Part shown: in pieces, positions 1 through 8,020 of the stretch
Layout of the letters: the number at the start of each line of letters is the position of its first letter
Position numbering within the stretch: position 1 is the stretch's first letter
Assembly: GCA_019056435.1 (NCBI GenBank)
Contig: CP077641.1
Span: 310,001-374,000 of the forward strand
Direction: 5' to 3'
DNA length: 64,000 nt
From: Stutzerimonas stutzeri
GTDB taxonomy: Bacteria; Pseudomonadota; Gammaproteobacteria; Pseudomonadales; Pseudomonadaceae
The notes under the pieces: model-generated
Told to the model about the DNA's origin: nothing
The model's input: the letters and a program-made list of their open reading frames with translations, nothing else
Database searches by the model: none
Position numbers and translations under genes: made by a program

Positions 1-338
1 ATCGCCGCCACCGAGGACAACCGCAACGGCTGGCAGGAAGGCAGCTTCGTCTCCTACCTGAACATCCGCTACGCGCTGAGCAAGAAAGGCTCGGATGAAA
101 AGATCGAGGGCGACTTCCACGCGATGGTGGCCAATGACGGCCCGCACTACGGCGATAACGTCAAACTGATGGGCCCGGGCAAATACTCGCTGACCTTCAC
201 CATCCTGCCGCCGGGCGGCGACCACGCCATGTTCGGCCGCCACGTCGACAAGGAAACCGGCGTCGCCCCTGGTTCGAGCGCTGCGAGCTGAATTACGAGT
301 TCACCTACGCCGGTATCGGCAAGAAAGGTGGTTACTGA
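1..338 (+). CDS. ftrA: FtrA/P19-type periplasmic iron-binding protein, 5' partial, frameshifted
   Basis: C-terminal part of a P19/Tp34-family periplasmic protein that binds ferrous iron (and copper) for an Ftr1-type permease. The reading frame is open from base 1, with typical P19 segments such as NDGPHYGDNVKL and LPPGGDHAMFGRHVDKETG. It stops at 291 with an atypical tail. One base added to the C4 run at 266-269 restores the usual ending WFERCELNYEFTYAG and moves the stop to 336-338. The gene is therefore one base short in this sequence, probably a homopolymer error. The start lies outside the window. It is followed 13 bp later by the cupredoxin gene and then by ftrC and ftrD, the order of ftrABCD operons. 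Confidence 0.8.
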
Positions 339-351
339 GCCGGAGGTCAGC

Positions 352-684
352 ATGCGACGCATCCTGTTCCCGACCGTCGCCCTGCTCGCCGCCGGTTTCG
401 CTGGTGGCGCCCAGGCCGGGTTGCCGACCTTTGAGCTGACCATCCGTGACGGCCACTTCGAGCCGGCGACCCTCGAAGTGCCAGCGCGCCAGCGTTTCAA
501 GATCGTGGTGATCAACGCCGGCAGCGGCCCCACCGAATTCGAGAGCACGCCCCTGCGGGTGGAAAAGGTGCTCTCGCCCGGCGTCACCTCGTTCGTGGTG
601 ATCCATCCGCTCAAACCCGGCCGTTACCCCTTCTTCGACGAGTTCCACATGGACCTCCCGGAAGGGGAAATCATCGCCAAGTAG
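352..684 (+). CDS. ftrB: FtrB-like periplasmic cupredoxin-domain protein
   Basis: Small exported protein of 110 residues with an N-terminal signal peptide (about residues 1-22, ending AQA) and a cupredoxin-like beta domain (TFELTIRDGHFEPATLEVPA). In FtrABCD systems this protein is thought to oxidise Fe2+ delivered by the P19 protein before or during transport through the Ftr1 permease. The chosen ATG has GGAGG eight bases upstream; an in-frame ATG at 328 lies inside the upstream gene and has no such site. It sits between ftrA and ftrC in a tight same-strand cluster. The family is clear from the fold signature and context; individual metal ligands were not verified. Confidence 0.75.
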   Translation: MRRILFPTVALLAAGFAGGAQAGLPTFELTIRDGHFEPATLEVPARQRFKIVVINAGSGPTEFESTPLRVEKVLSPGVTSFVVIHPLKPGRYPFFDEFHMDLPEGEIIAK

Positions 685-705
685 TTCCGTGATAGGAGAA
701 GCGAC

Positions 706-1563
706 ATGGGCCAATCAATGTTCATCGTCTGGCGTGAAAGCGTCGAGGCCCTGCTGGTCATCGGCATCCTCCACGCCTGGCTGCGCCAGCAACCGGACAA
801 TCGACACGCGCTGCGTATGCTTTGGGGCGGCGTGGTCGCCGGGCTGGGCCTGGCCTCGCTGCTGGCCTGGGGCATTCTCAGCGCCGGTGACTGGCTCGCC
901 GGCCCGGCCGGCGAATGGTTCCAGTGCGCCATGCTGGTGGTTGCTGCCCTGCTGATCTTGCAGATGGTCGGCTGGATGCATCACCACGGTCGCGACCTCA
1001 AGCGCAACCTGGTCGACAGCGCGGCAGCCAGTCTCAGCCAGGGCAGTGGCATCGGCCTGTTGGTGCTGGCGATGCTCGCCGTCGCACGGGAAGGCAGCGA
1101 AACGGTGGTGTTTCTCTATGGCATCGGCCACCAGCAGCAAGGTGCCGACCTGACCGGCTTCGTGATTGGCGGCGTGCTGGGGTTCGTCCTCGCCCTGATC
1201 AGCTACGCGGCGCTGCAGGCGGGCAGCCGGCTGTTCTCCTGGAAGCGCTTCTTCAAGGTCAGCGAGGCGCTATTGCTGTTGCTCGGGGCCGCCTTGCTGA
1301 TGGCCGGGCTCGATCGCTTCAGCGGGCAACTGATGGGCATGGACGTGCCCGAGATGCTGTACACCCTCTTTGGCGATCCGCTGTGGGACACCTCGGGTCT
1401 GCTCGACGATGGCAGCACCCTGGGCAGCACCATCGCCGGGCTGACCGGCTACCGTGCGATGCCCTCGTTGGCCGCGGTCATCGTCATGGCGCTGTACTGG
1501 CTGGCCGTCTGGGCCTGGTTGCGGCCCAAGTCGGAGGCTCGCCTGGAGACTCGCACCGCATGA
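706..1563 (+). CDS. ftrC: FTR1-family high-affinity iron permease
   Basis: Inner-membrane permease of 285 residues with about seven hydrophobic segments. The two FTR1 signature motifs are visible: RESVEALL at residues 10-17 and a second REGSETVVF in the middle, corresponding to the REGxE glutamate motifs that bind and translocate Fe3+. It should work with the upstream P19 and cupredoxin proteins and the downstream ferredoxin-type protein. GGAG lies ahead of the ATG. Length and motif placement match bacterial FTR1 proteins. The gene ends immediately before ftrD. Confidence 0.88.
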   Translation: MGQSMFIVWRESVEALLVIGILHAWLRQQPDNRHALRMLWGGVVAGLGLASLLAWGILSAGDWLAGPAGEWFQCAMLVVAALLILQMVGWMHHHGRDLKRNLVDSAAASLSQGSGIGLLVLAMLAVAREGSETVVFLYGIGHQQQGADLTGFVIGGVLGFVLALISYAALQAGSRLFSWKRFFKVSEALLLLLGAALLMAGLDRFSGQLMGMDVPEMLYTLFGDPLWDTSGLLDDGSTLGSTIAGLTGYRAMPSLAAVIVMALYWLAVWAWLRPKSEARLETRTA

Positions 1564-1600
1564 TCACCCAGGCCCCTGGCTGGCGCGCATCGGAGACCTG

Positions 1601-2935
1601 ATGCGCCAGCATGCCAAGACCATCCGCCTGATTCAGTGGCTGGTGGTTGGTTTCTATCTGGTCTTGCTGCTGGTCCCGGCCGTGCTCGCCTTGCCGCCCT
1701 CCGAGGCGCGCATGCTGGACAACATCACGGTGTTTGCCCAGTTCCTGTTCTGGGGCCTCTGGTGGCCCTTCGTGCTGCTGTCGATGGTGCTTTTCGGCCG
1801 GCTCTGGTGCGGTGTGCTCTGCCCGGAGGGTTCGCTCAGCGAGTGGATCAGCTGGCGCGGGCTGAACAAACGCACCCCGCAATGGATGCGCTGGAGTGGC
1901 TGGCCGACGGTCGCCTTCGTGCTGACCACCGTCTACGGCCAGCTGATCAGCGTTTACGACTACGGCCGCGCTGCCGCGCTGATTCTTGGTGGCTCCACGG
2001 TCGCGGCAATGATCGTCGGCTTCCTCTACGGTCGCGGCAAACGCGTCTGGTGCCGGCACCTGTGCCCGGTAAGCGGCGTGTTCGGCCTGCTCGCGCGTCT
2101 GGCGCCGATGCACTACAAGGTCGACGAGGAGCGCTGGCAGGCCAACCAGGGCCCGAAACTGGCGACACCCAACTGCGCGCCGCTGATCGACATCCGCCGC
2201 ATGGAGGGCAACAGCGAATGCCACGCCTGCGGGCGCTGCAGTGGCCAGCGTGGCGCCGTCGCCCTGGCCGCGCGCTCGCCCAACGAGGAAATCCTCATCG
2301 TCGGCAACCAGGCCCAGCACGGGCACTGGGACAGCACCCTGCTGCTGTTCGGCATGATCGGCCTGGCGATGGGCGCCTTCCAGTGGACGGTCAGCCCCTG
2401 GTTCATCACCCTCAAGCAGACCGCCGCCGAGTGGCTGGTCGACCGCGACATCTTCTGGCCGCTGGAGGCCAATGCGCCCTGGTGGCTGCTGACCCATTAC
2501 CCGCAGGCCAACGACGCCTTCACTTGGCTCGACGGTGCGGCCATCCTCACCTACATCGGAACCTGCTCCCTAGTGATCGGTGGTGCGCTATGGCTGCTGT
2601 TGCGCGGCGCCGTCGGGCTGATGAAACGCGGCGACGGCGTGTTCCATCACCTGGCCCTGACGTTGACGCCCCTGGGTGGGGCCGGGCTGTTCCTCGGGCT
2701 TTCGGCCACCACCATCAAGCTGCTGCGCTACGAGGGTTTCATCCTGGCCTGGGCGCAACCGACACGCGCCGTGATGCTGGCCGGTGCCATCGGCTGGAGC
2801 CTGACGCTGGCATGGAAAGTGATCACCCGCCACGGTGCCAACGGCCTGCGCCGCCTGCTGGCGTTCGCCTGCGTCGGCCTAGCCACGGCGGTGGTCGGGT
2901 ACGGCTGGTATCTGCAGTTCTGGGGATGGAGCTGA
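1601..2935 (+). CDS. ftrD: FtrD-like polytopic 4Fe-4S membrane protein
   Basis: Membrane protein of 444 residues with several transmembrane helices and cysteine motifs of the NosR/NapH type: CGVLCPEG, CRHLCPVSG and a later CHACGRCSGQ. In the FtrABCD system it is proposed to accept or pass on electrons during iron oxidation at the permease. The ATG at 1601 has GGAG six bases upstream. An ATG at 1560 overlapping the ftrC stop opens only a 13-residue frame ending at the same place, which could couple translation. Last gene of the iron cluster; REP-type sequence follows. Confidence 0.75.
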   Translation: MRQHAKTIRLIQWLVVGFYLVLLLVPAVLALPPSEARMLDNITVFAQFLFWGLWWPFVLLSMVLFGRLWCGVLCPEGSLSEWISWRGLNKRTPQWMRWSGWPTVAFVLTTVYGQLISVYDYGRAAALILGGSTVAAMIVGFLYGRGKRVWCRHLCPVSGVFGLLARLAPMHYKVDEERWQANQGPKLATPNCAPLIDIRRMEGNSECHACGRCSGQRGAVALAARSPNEEILIVGNQAQHGHWDSTLLLFGMIGLAMGAFQWTVSPWFITLKQTAAEWLVDRDIFWPLEANAPWWLLTHYPQANDAFTWLDGAAILTYIGTCSLVIGGALWLLLRGAVGLMKRGDGVFHHLALTLTPLGGAGLFLGLSATTIKLLRYEGFILAWAQPTRAVMLAGAIGWSLTLAWKVITRHGANGLRRLLAFACVGLATAVVGYGWYLQFWGWS

Positions 2936-2970
2936 TCGGTAACGCCGCCCTGCCCTGCAGGAGCTAGGGG

Positions 2971-3176
2971 GACGCCCAGTCCTTGCTGGCGATCCTTGAC
3001 CAAGGCCTTCGTTTGGACACCCGATCGGAGCAAGCTCGCTCCTACAAAAGCAGCCGTAACGGGCGCGGGAACGGCAGTGCACACCGCCCCTATAAGCCAG
3101 GGAGACGCCCAGTACTTGCTGGCGACTCTTGCCCAAGGCCTTCGTTTGGAAGCCCGATCTCGAGGATGCTCCCTCG
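2971..3176. repeat. REP-like repeats, two direct copies downstream of ftrD
   Basis: Two direct copies of about 70 bp, each beginning GACGCCCAGT, start near 2971 and 3104 and share the block AAGGCCTTCGTTTGGA. Between them lies GAGCAAGCTCGCTCCTAC, half of the REP element seen repeatedly in this window. The stretch 2936-3207 has no convincing gene. A run of seven A at 3180-3186 gives a U-tract at the end of the leftward nrdG transcript. Confidence 0.6.
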
Positions 3177-3207
3177 TGCAAAAAAAGCTGTACTCAGTGC
3201 TCCGGCG

Positions 3208-3903
3208 TCACCCTCTCAGTACGAACGCGGGAAATAGCCGGCCCATGCGCTCCCACAGCTTTTGCTGGTCATAGGGTGCGCGGCTGTCGGCAAGCGAGTC
3301 GTCGAGCATCTTCGCCGTGCGCACACACTGCACGGCGAAACGTTCCACGCCCAGCCGGCGCAGGCGCTGAGCCATGTCCCAGAGCCGTTCGGCGTCGAAC
3401 AACTGCCAATGGACCGTGGTTCGGCATTCGTAGGCGACACCGCTGGCGAGCAGCGCTGCGAGGCTTTTCCAGTTGGCTTCGCCGCTACCCTCGACGCCGG
3501 TGATGAGCGCGCCGTGCTCGGGCAGCGACTTGACGTCGAACCCCACCCAGTCCACCAACGGCAGCACCTGGCGAAACAGCTTGGGTTTGATCCCGGCGCT
3601 GTGCAGGCCGATCTTGAAACCCCTCTCGCGCACCTGTGCGATCGCTTCAGGCAAGGCCAGTTGCAGGGTCGGTTCACCGCCGCTGAAGACCACCGCTTCG
3701 AGCAGCCCGACACGCTGATCGAGAAAGCCGAGGACGTCCTCCCAGCAACGCTCCTGCGCACCACGAGCCGGGATCAACTCAGGATTGTGGCAATAGCGGC
3801 AGCGCCAGCCGCAGCCCTGGCAGAACAGCACGCAGGCCAGGTGATCGGGGAAATCGAGCGTGGTTAGGGGCACCAGGCCCCCGACCCTGAGCGCGGCGCT
3901 CAT
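3208..3903 (-). CDS. nrdG: Anaerobic ribonucleotide reductase activating protein (radical SAM)
   Basis: NrdG is the radical-SAM activase that generates the glycyl radical on class III ribonucleotide reductase. The 231-residue protein carries the radical-SAM cluster CGWRCRYC (C31, C35, C38) and the downstream SGGEPTLQ motif. Cytoplasmic, cofactors 4Fe-4S and S-adenosylmethionine. It follows nrdD and the small glycyl-radical ORF on the same strand, fitting one nrdD operon. The length is typical of the Pseudomonas-type enzyme. Confidence 0.9.
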   Translation of the reverse strand: MSAALRVGGLVPLTTLDFPDHLACVLFCQGCGWRCRYCHNPELIPARGAQERCWEDVLGFLDQRVGLLEAVVFSGGEPTLQLALPEAIAQVRERGFKIGLHSAGIKPKLFRQVLPLVDWVGFDVKSLPEHGALITGVEGSGEANWKSLAALLASGVAYECRTTVHWQLFDAERLWDMAQRLRRLGVERFAVQCVRTAKMLDDSLADSRAPYDQQKLWERMGRLFPAFVLRG

Positions 3904-3904
3904 G

Positions 3905-4069
3905 CTACCGGAGCAGCCCGGCGGCCTGTTCGGTGAAATGGGTGCGCTCGCGATGCTCGGACTGTTTGCCCGGGTTGAATGCCGCGACCGGGCGGTGATA
4001 GCCCATCACGCGGGTCCAGACTTCGCAGCGCTGGCGTTCGGAAGCGGGCAATTGGTTGGCTTGGTTCAT
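3905..4069 (-). CDS. Separate C-terminal glycyl-radical polypeptide of class III ribonucleotide reductase
   Basis: A 54-residue protein containing RCEVWTRVMGY followed by FNPGKQSEHRER. This matches the extreme C-terminus of ordinary NrdD proteins, where the Gly of an RVxGY motif carries the catalytic radical and is followed by an FNxGKQ segment. The preceding 668-residue nrdD ORF ends after its zinc-site cysteines and lacks this motif. The small ORF has its own strong ribosome site (GAAGGAG about six bases before the ATG) and is separated from nrdD by about 94 bp, so it is not a simple one-base frameshift. It ends one base before nrdG begins. I infer that it supplies the radical domain in trans. 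Confidence 0.75.
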   Translation of the reverse strand: MNQANQLPASERQRCEVWTRVMGYHRPVAAFNPGKQSEHRERTHFTEQAAGLLR

Positions 4070-4163
4070 GGGGCTCTCCTTCGGGTTGGGCTTGTCCTGC
4101 GAGGCGCCGGTCGGTGCATCGCAGGAGATGGTCGCCAGCAAGCTGGCTCATATGAAGATCAGT

Positions 4164-6170
4164 TCAGGCACAGCAGTGCTGCTGCTTGGCCAGCAGCGCC
4201 TCGTCGCACTTCGGGCAGAACTCGTGCTCGCCGGCGAGATAGCCATGCACCGGGCAGATCGAGAACGTTGGCGTCACCGTCAGGTACGGCAGGCGGAAGC
4301 GCCCGAGCGCCGTGCGCACCAGGTTCTTGCACGCCTGCGCCGAGGAAATCCGTTCGGCCATGTACAGGTGCAGCACGGTGCCGCCGGTGTACTTGCGCTG
4401 CAGTTCGTCCTGCAGAAGCAGTGCCTCGAAGGGATCATCAGTGAAGCCCACCGGCAGCTGCGAGGAGTTGGTGTAGTAAGGCGCGTCGGGCGAGCCGGCC
4501 TGGAGTATGTCGGGGAAACGCTTGCGGTCTTCCTTGGCGAAGCGGTAGGTAGTGCCCTCGGCCGGCGTCGCCTCGAGGTTGTAGAGATGGCCGGTGTCTT
4601 CCTGGAACTGCACCAGCCGCGCCCGCACGTGGTCGAGCAGGTTGAGAGCCAGGCGCCGCCCCGCCTCGGTGTGCAGCCCTTCGGCATCCTCGGTGAAGTT
4701 GCGCACCATCTCGTGCAGGCCGTTCACCCCGATGGTGGAGAAATGGTTGCGCAGCGTGCCGAGGTAGCGCCTGGTGTAGGGATAAAGCCCCGCATCCATG
4801 TGATGCTGGATGACCTTGCGCTTGACCTCCAGGCTCTGGCGCGCCATGTCGAGCAACGCGTCCAGGTGTTCGACGAGCCCTGCCCAGTCGCCGGCATGCA
4901 GATAGCCCAGGCGCGCGCAGTTGACCGTCACCACGCCAAGCGAGCCGGTCTGCTCGGCCGAGCCGAACAGGCCGCCGCCGCGCTTGAGCAGCTCGCGCAC
5001 GTCCAGTTGAAGACGACAGCACATCGAGCGCACCTGGTTGGGCTTCATGTCCGAGTTGAGGAAGTTCTGGAAATACGGCAACCCGTAGCGCGCGGTCATC
5101 TCGAACAGCCGCTCGGCGTTTTCGCTGTCCCAAGGGAAATCATGGGTGATGTTGTAGGTCGGGATCGGAAAGGTGAACACCCGGCCCAGACCATCACCCG
5201 CCATCATCACCTCGATGTAGGCGCGGTTGATCAGCGCCATCTCGGCGTTCAGCTCGCCGTAGGCAAAAGGCATTTCCTCGCCGCCGATATAGGGGATCTG
5301 CTCACGCAGATCCTCGGGGCAGACCCAGTCGAAGGTGAGGTTGGTGAAGGGCGTCTGCGTGCCCCAGCGCGACGGCACGTTGAGGTTGTAGATGAATTCC
5401 TGAATCGCCTGACGCACCTCGTCATAGCCCAGGCCGTCCTTGCGCACGAAGGGCGCGAGATAGGTATCGAAGCTGCTGAACGCCTGGGCGCCAGCCCACT
5501 CGTTCTGTAGCGTCCCGAGGAAGTTGACCATCTGCCCCAGGGCGCTGGACAGGTGCTTCGGCGGGCCGGCCTCGACCCGTCCGGGAATGCCGTTGAAGCC
5601 CTCGTTCAACAGCGTGCGCAGTGACCAGCCGGCGCAGTAGCCGGCGAGCATGTCCAGGTCATGGATGTGCAGATCGCCCTCGCGGTGCGCCGTGCCGATC
5701 TCGGCGCTGTAGACCTCGTCCAGCCAGTAGTTGGCGGTGACCTTGCCCGACACGTTGAGGATCAGCCCGCCCAGTGAATATCCCTGGTTGGCGTTGGCGC
5801 GCACGCGCCAGTCTTCGCGCGACAGGTATTCGTTCATCGAAGCGGCGACATCGACCAGCGACTTGCGATCGCGCCGCAACCGCCCGTGGCGCTCGCGGTA
5901 GAGGATGTAGGCGCGTGCCGTGTCGTAGTAGCCCGCCTCCATGAGCACCCTTTCGACAGTGTCCTGCACGCGCTCCACTTCAACGATGCGCGATGGCAAC
6001 CGCCGCAACACCTGGTCGACCAGCGCGCATGCAATCGCGGCATCGAACTCACCGGTCGCCAGGCCAGCGGCGGTGATAGCCCGCTCGATCTTGCCCGGTT
6101 CGAATGCCAGCAGCCGGCCGTCGCGCTTGCGTAACGATACCGGTCGTTGCCCCTCGGCGAGCCCGTCCAT
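4164..6170 (-). CDS. nrdD: Class III anaerobic ribonucleoside-triphosphate reductase, main subunit
   Basis: Large subunit (668 residues) of the oxygen-independent reductase making dNTPs. It has an N-terminal ATP-cone allosteric domain (about residues 10-100), the NrdD barrel with a CCR active-site segment, and a C-terminal metal site (CPVHGYLAGEHEFCPKC). The usual RVxGY glycyl-radical loop is missing here and lies on the next small ORF. The ATG at 6170 has GGAGG five bases upstream; a longer frame from 6230 has a poor leader. The upstream region shared with divergent dnrS contains an FNR-type palindrome and a pair of NrdR-like boxes. Function is certain; the split arrangement is the oddity. 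Confidence 0.9.
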   Translation of the reverse strand: MDGLAEGQRPVSLRKRDGRLLAFEPGKIERAITAAGLATGEFDAAIACALVDQVLRRLPSRIVEVERVQDTVERVLMEAGYYDTARAYILYRERHGRLRRDRKSLVDVAASMNEYLSREDWRVRANANQGYSLGGLILNVSGKVTANYWLDEVYSAEIGTAHREGDLHIHDLDMLAGYCAGWSLRTLLNEGFNGIPGRVEAGPPKHLSSALGQMVNFLGTLQNEWAGAQAFSSFDTYLAPFVRKDGLGYDEVRQAIQEFIYNLNVPSRWGTQTPFTNLTFDWVCPEDLREQIPYIGGEEMPFAYGELNAEMALINRAYIEVMMAGDGLGRVFTFPIPTYNITHDFPWDSENAERLFEMTARYGLPYFQNFLNSDMKPNQVRSMCCRLQLDVRELLKRGGGLFGSAEQTGSLGVVTVNCARLGYLHAGDWAGLVEHLDALLDMARQSLEVKRKVIQHHMDAGLYPYTRRYLGTLRNHFSTIGVNGLHEMVRNFTEDAEGLHTEAGRRLALNLLDHVRARLVQFQEDTGHLYNLEATPAEGTTYRFAKEDRKRFPDILQAGSPDAPYYTNSSQLPVGFTDDPFEALLLQDELQRKYTGGTVLHLYMAERISSAQACKNLVRTALGRFRLPYLTVTPTFSICPVHGYLAGEHEFCPKCDEALLAKQQHCCA

Positions 6171-6181
6171 CACAACCTCCA

Positions 6182-6228
6182 CCACAATATGTTGATACAA
6201 GATTAATAAAACCCACAAGATGCGGTGC
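6182..6228. promoter_or_regulatory. Putative pair of NrdR boxes upstream of nrdD
   Basis: The string CCACAA(T/G)ATG occurs at 6182-6191 and again at 6213-6222, exactly 31 bp apart. Both extended sites resemble the NrdR consensus ACACWATATATWGTGT, and a three-helical-turn spacing is characteristic of NrdR box pairs. They lie just upstream of the nrdD start, where a repressor would block transcription. This is a pattern match with several mismatches in the second site. Confidence 0.5.
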
Positions 6229-6256
6229 AATGTAGGAGATCGAGCGCTGCGATGAA

Positions 6257-6270
6257 TTGACCATCGTCAA
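6257..6270. promoter_or_regulatory. FNR/DNR-type box in the nrdD-dnrS intergenic region
   Basis: TTGAC-CATC-GTCAA is a perfect palindrome of the FNR/ANR/DNR type, with C/G in place of the central T/A of TTGAT-N4-ATCAA. Its centre is about 93 bp from the nrdD ATG, allowing a start site about 50 bp ahead of the gene, and about 143 bp from dnrS. Confidence 0.55.
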
Positions 6271-6406
6271 GTCGAGGAGGCTGTTTTCACGAACGTGAGG
6301 TCGCGCCGTAGCGGCCGGCGATCTTGTCCGCGATCAAGGAAACCGGCGCCTGGCGGCTCTTAGGATGCAGGCTCGAACCATCCCGGACGCGCGCAGCGGA
6401 GGAACC

Positions 6407-7084
6407 ATGCTCACCGAACCTTCACTCGTTGCGGAGTTGCGCCGACACCACCTGTTCAGCCGCTTGCCGGAGGCCGCGCTGCAGGAAGTCTGCATGTCCG
6501 CCAACCTCAAGCGCGTGCCCGCTGGCGCCGCGCTGTTTCACCAGGGCGACCGCGCCGAGCGCTTCTATTTCCTGTTCAGCGGCCAGGTGAAGCTGCACCG
6601 CGTGGTGTGCGACGGGCAGGAGAAGCTCGTGGAAATCATCCGTCCGCGCGAATCCTTCGCCGAAGCGCTGCTGTTCACCGGCACGCCGCACTACCCGGTC
6701 AGCGCCACGGCGCTCAAAGCGAGCCTGGTGGCGAGCCTGCATGGGCCACACTACCGGCGCATGCTCGAGGAGCACCCGAGCATCTGCCTGGACATCCTCG
6801 CCACCCTGAGCACCCGCCTGCATCAACGCATGAACGAGATCGACACCCTGACGCTGGCCAACGCCAGCCATCGAGTGGTGCGTTTTCTCTACCAGTCGCA
6901 GGAAGACGACAGCGGCGTGGTGACCCTGGACGTACCAAAACGGCTGATCGCCTCCAAGCTTGGCATCCAGCCGGAGACCTTCTCGCGCATCCTGCACCGG
7001 CTGATCGAGTCGGGAATGATCAGCGTGCAGCGCCGGCGCATCGAGATTCTCGACAGTCAGGGCCTGGCCGCCTATCAGGAGTGA
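6407..7084 (+). CDS. dnrS: CRP/FNR-family regulator beside the anaerobic RNR genes (DnrS type)
   Basis: A 225-residue CRP/FNR-family protein with an N-terminal cyclic-nucleotide-type sensor barrel (LFHQGDRAERFYFLFSG) and a C-terminal helix-turn-helix (IASKLGIQPETFSRILHRL). It has no N-terminal cysteine cluster, so it is not an oxygen-sensing FNR but of the DNR class. P. stutzeri is known to have several such paralogues, with dnrS located beside anaerobic ribonucleotide reductase genes, and this copy diverges from nrdD. The chosen ATG has GGAGG five bases upstream. It is similar to the second family member at 13379-14062, which is closer to classical Dnr. Confidence 0.75.
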   Translation: MLTEPSLVAELRRHHLFSRLPEAALQEVCMSANLKRVPAGAALFHQGDRAERFYFLFSGQVKLHRVVCDGQEKLVEIIRPRESFAEALLFTGTPHYPVSATALKASLVASLHGPHYRRMLEEHPSICLDILATLSTRLHQRMNEIDTLTLANASHRVVRFLYQSQEDDSGVVTLDVPKRLIASKLGIQPETFSRILHRLIESGMISVQRRRIEILDSQGLAAYQE

Positions 7085-7126
7085 TTTCGCCCACCCCTCT
7101 TCCCTCGCACCGACCGGAGAATGACG

Positions 7127-7525
7127 ATGCCCAGTGCCACCCACCTCCCGCTGGTCTATTCCTGCTCCGGCTGCTCCAACGTGGCGCAGCTGGCCAACAC
7201 GCTCGCGGTGCGCCTCGACCGCGCCGGGCTGGCGGAGATGTCGTGCATCGCCGGGGTTGGCGGGCGGGTCGGTTCACTGGTCAACAAGGCCAACTCCGGG
7301 CGCGCCATCCTCGCCATCGACGGTTGCCCGCTGCACTGCGCCCGCGCCTGCCTGGCACAACACGGCGTCACGGCGAACGTGCACATCACCTTGAGCCGCT
7401 ACGGGCTGCGCAAGCGCTACCGAGAGGACTGCAGCCAGGCCGAAGCCGACGCGCTGTTCGAGGACATGCGCCGGATCATCGCCAGCGACCGCATGCAGGC
7501 GCGCCAGCCGTTGCGCCCGGTGTGA
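7127..7525 (+). CDS. DGC-domain cysteine-rich putative zinc-binding protein
   Basis: A 132-residue protein with the paired cysteine motifs CSGCSN (near residue 13) and DGCPLHCARACL (near residue 65), the signature of the DGC (DUF1847-like) family of presumed metal-binding proteins. Its role is unknown. It lies 42 bp downstream of dnrS in the same direction and probably shares its transcript. The ATG at 7127 is preferred over 7121 because GGAGA is then at normal spacing. The convergent ubiT gene abuts its stop codon. Confidence 0.7.
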   Translation: MPSATHLPLVYSCSGCSNVAQLANTLAVRLDRAGLAEMSCIAGVGGRVGSLVNKANSGRAILAIDGCPLHCARACLAQHGVTANVHITLSRYGLRKRYREDCSQAEADALFEDMRRIIASDRMQARQPLRPV

Positions 7526-8020
7526 TCAGCCGGGCGCCGGCTGTGCCCGCCCCGCCTCGGCGACACCCGCGCCGGCGCGTTGCAGCAGCGCCCACAGCCA
7601 GGGCGGCAGCAGGTCGGGGTCGAGGCTGTCGATCAGGTTCTTGATCGACAGGCCCAGCTCGGTGTCCCCTTCGATCACCAGACGGCGGCGGAAGAACAGC
7701 GTATCCGGGTCTTCCTGGCGGCTCGCCAATAGCAGGAACTCGCGCCAGTTGCCGCGGATGATCACCGCGACCGGCGCCTGCTCGGCGACCCGCAGACGCT
7801 GTCGCTCGCAGGTCAGGCACCAGGCCAGCTTCAGGTCCGCCACTTCGAGGCGCAGCCAGTGGCCTTCGAGCACCTCGAAGGCCTCGTCGGCCAGGGGCTC
7901 GGCGAACAGCTGGTTGAGGCTGCGTTCGAGTGCCAGGCGCTGCAGAGCGAAGGGCGTATGAGCTGCCAGCGGCAGCAGCCGCTCGCCGACTTTTAAGAAA
8001 TGCTCACGGGGGTTCAGCAC
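7526..8020 (-). CDS. ubiT: UbiT, SCP2-domain accessory factor of O2-independent ubiquinone synthesis
   Basis: A 164-residue protein of the YhbT/UbiT family with an SCP2 lipid-binding domain in its middle and C-terminal half. UbiT is the lipid-binding partner of UbiU and UbiV, which hydroxylate ubiquinone precursors without oxygen. It overlaps the ubiV stop by seven bases in the order ubiU-ubiV-ubiT, indicating one operon. Quinone supply during denitrification is the probable reason for its location. Confidence 0.85.
   Translation of the reverse strand: MLNPREHFLKVGERLLPLAAHTPFALQRLALERSLNQLFAEPLADEAFEVLEGHWLRLEVADLKLAWCLTCERQRLRVAEQAPVAVIIRGNWREFLLLASRQEDPDTLFFRRRLVIEGDTELGLSIKNLIDSLDPDLLPPWLWALLQRAGAGVAEAGRAQPAPG

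Noticed and set aside
4056-5510. 484-residue plus-strand open frame
   Set aside because: Antisense to nrdD; no recognisable motif.
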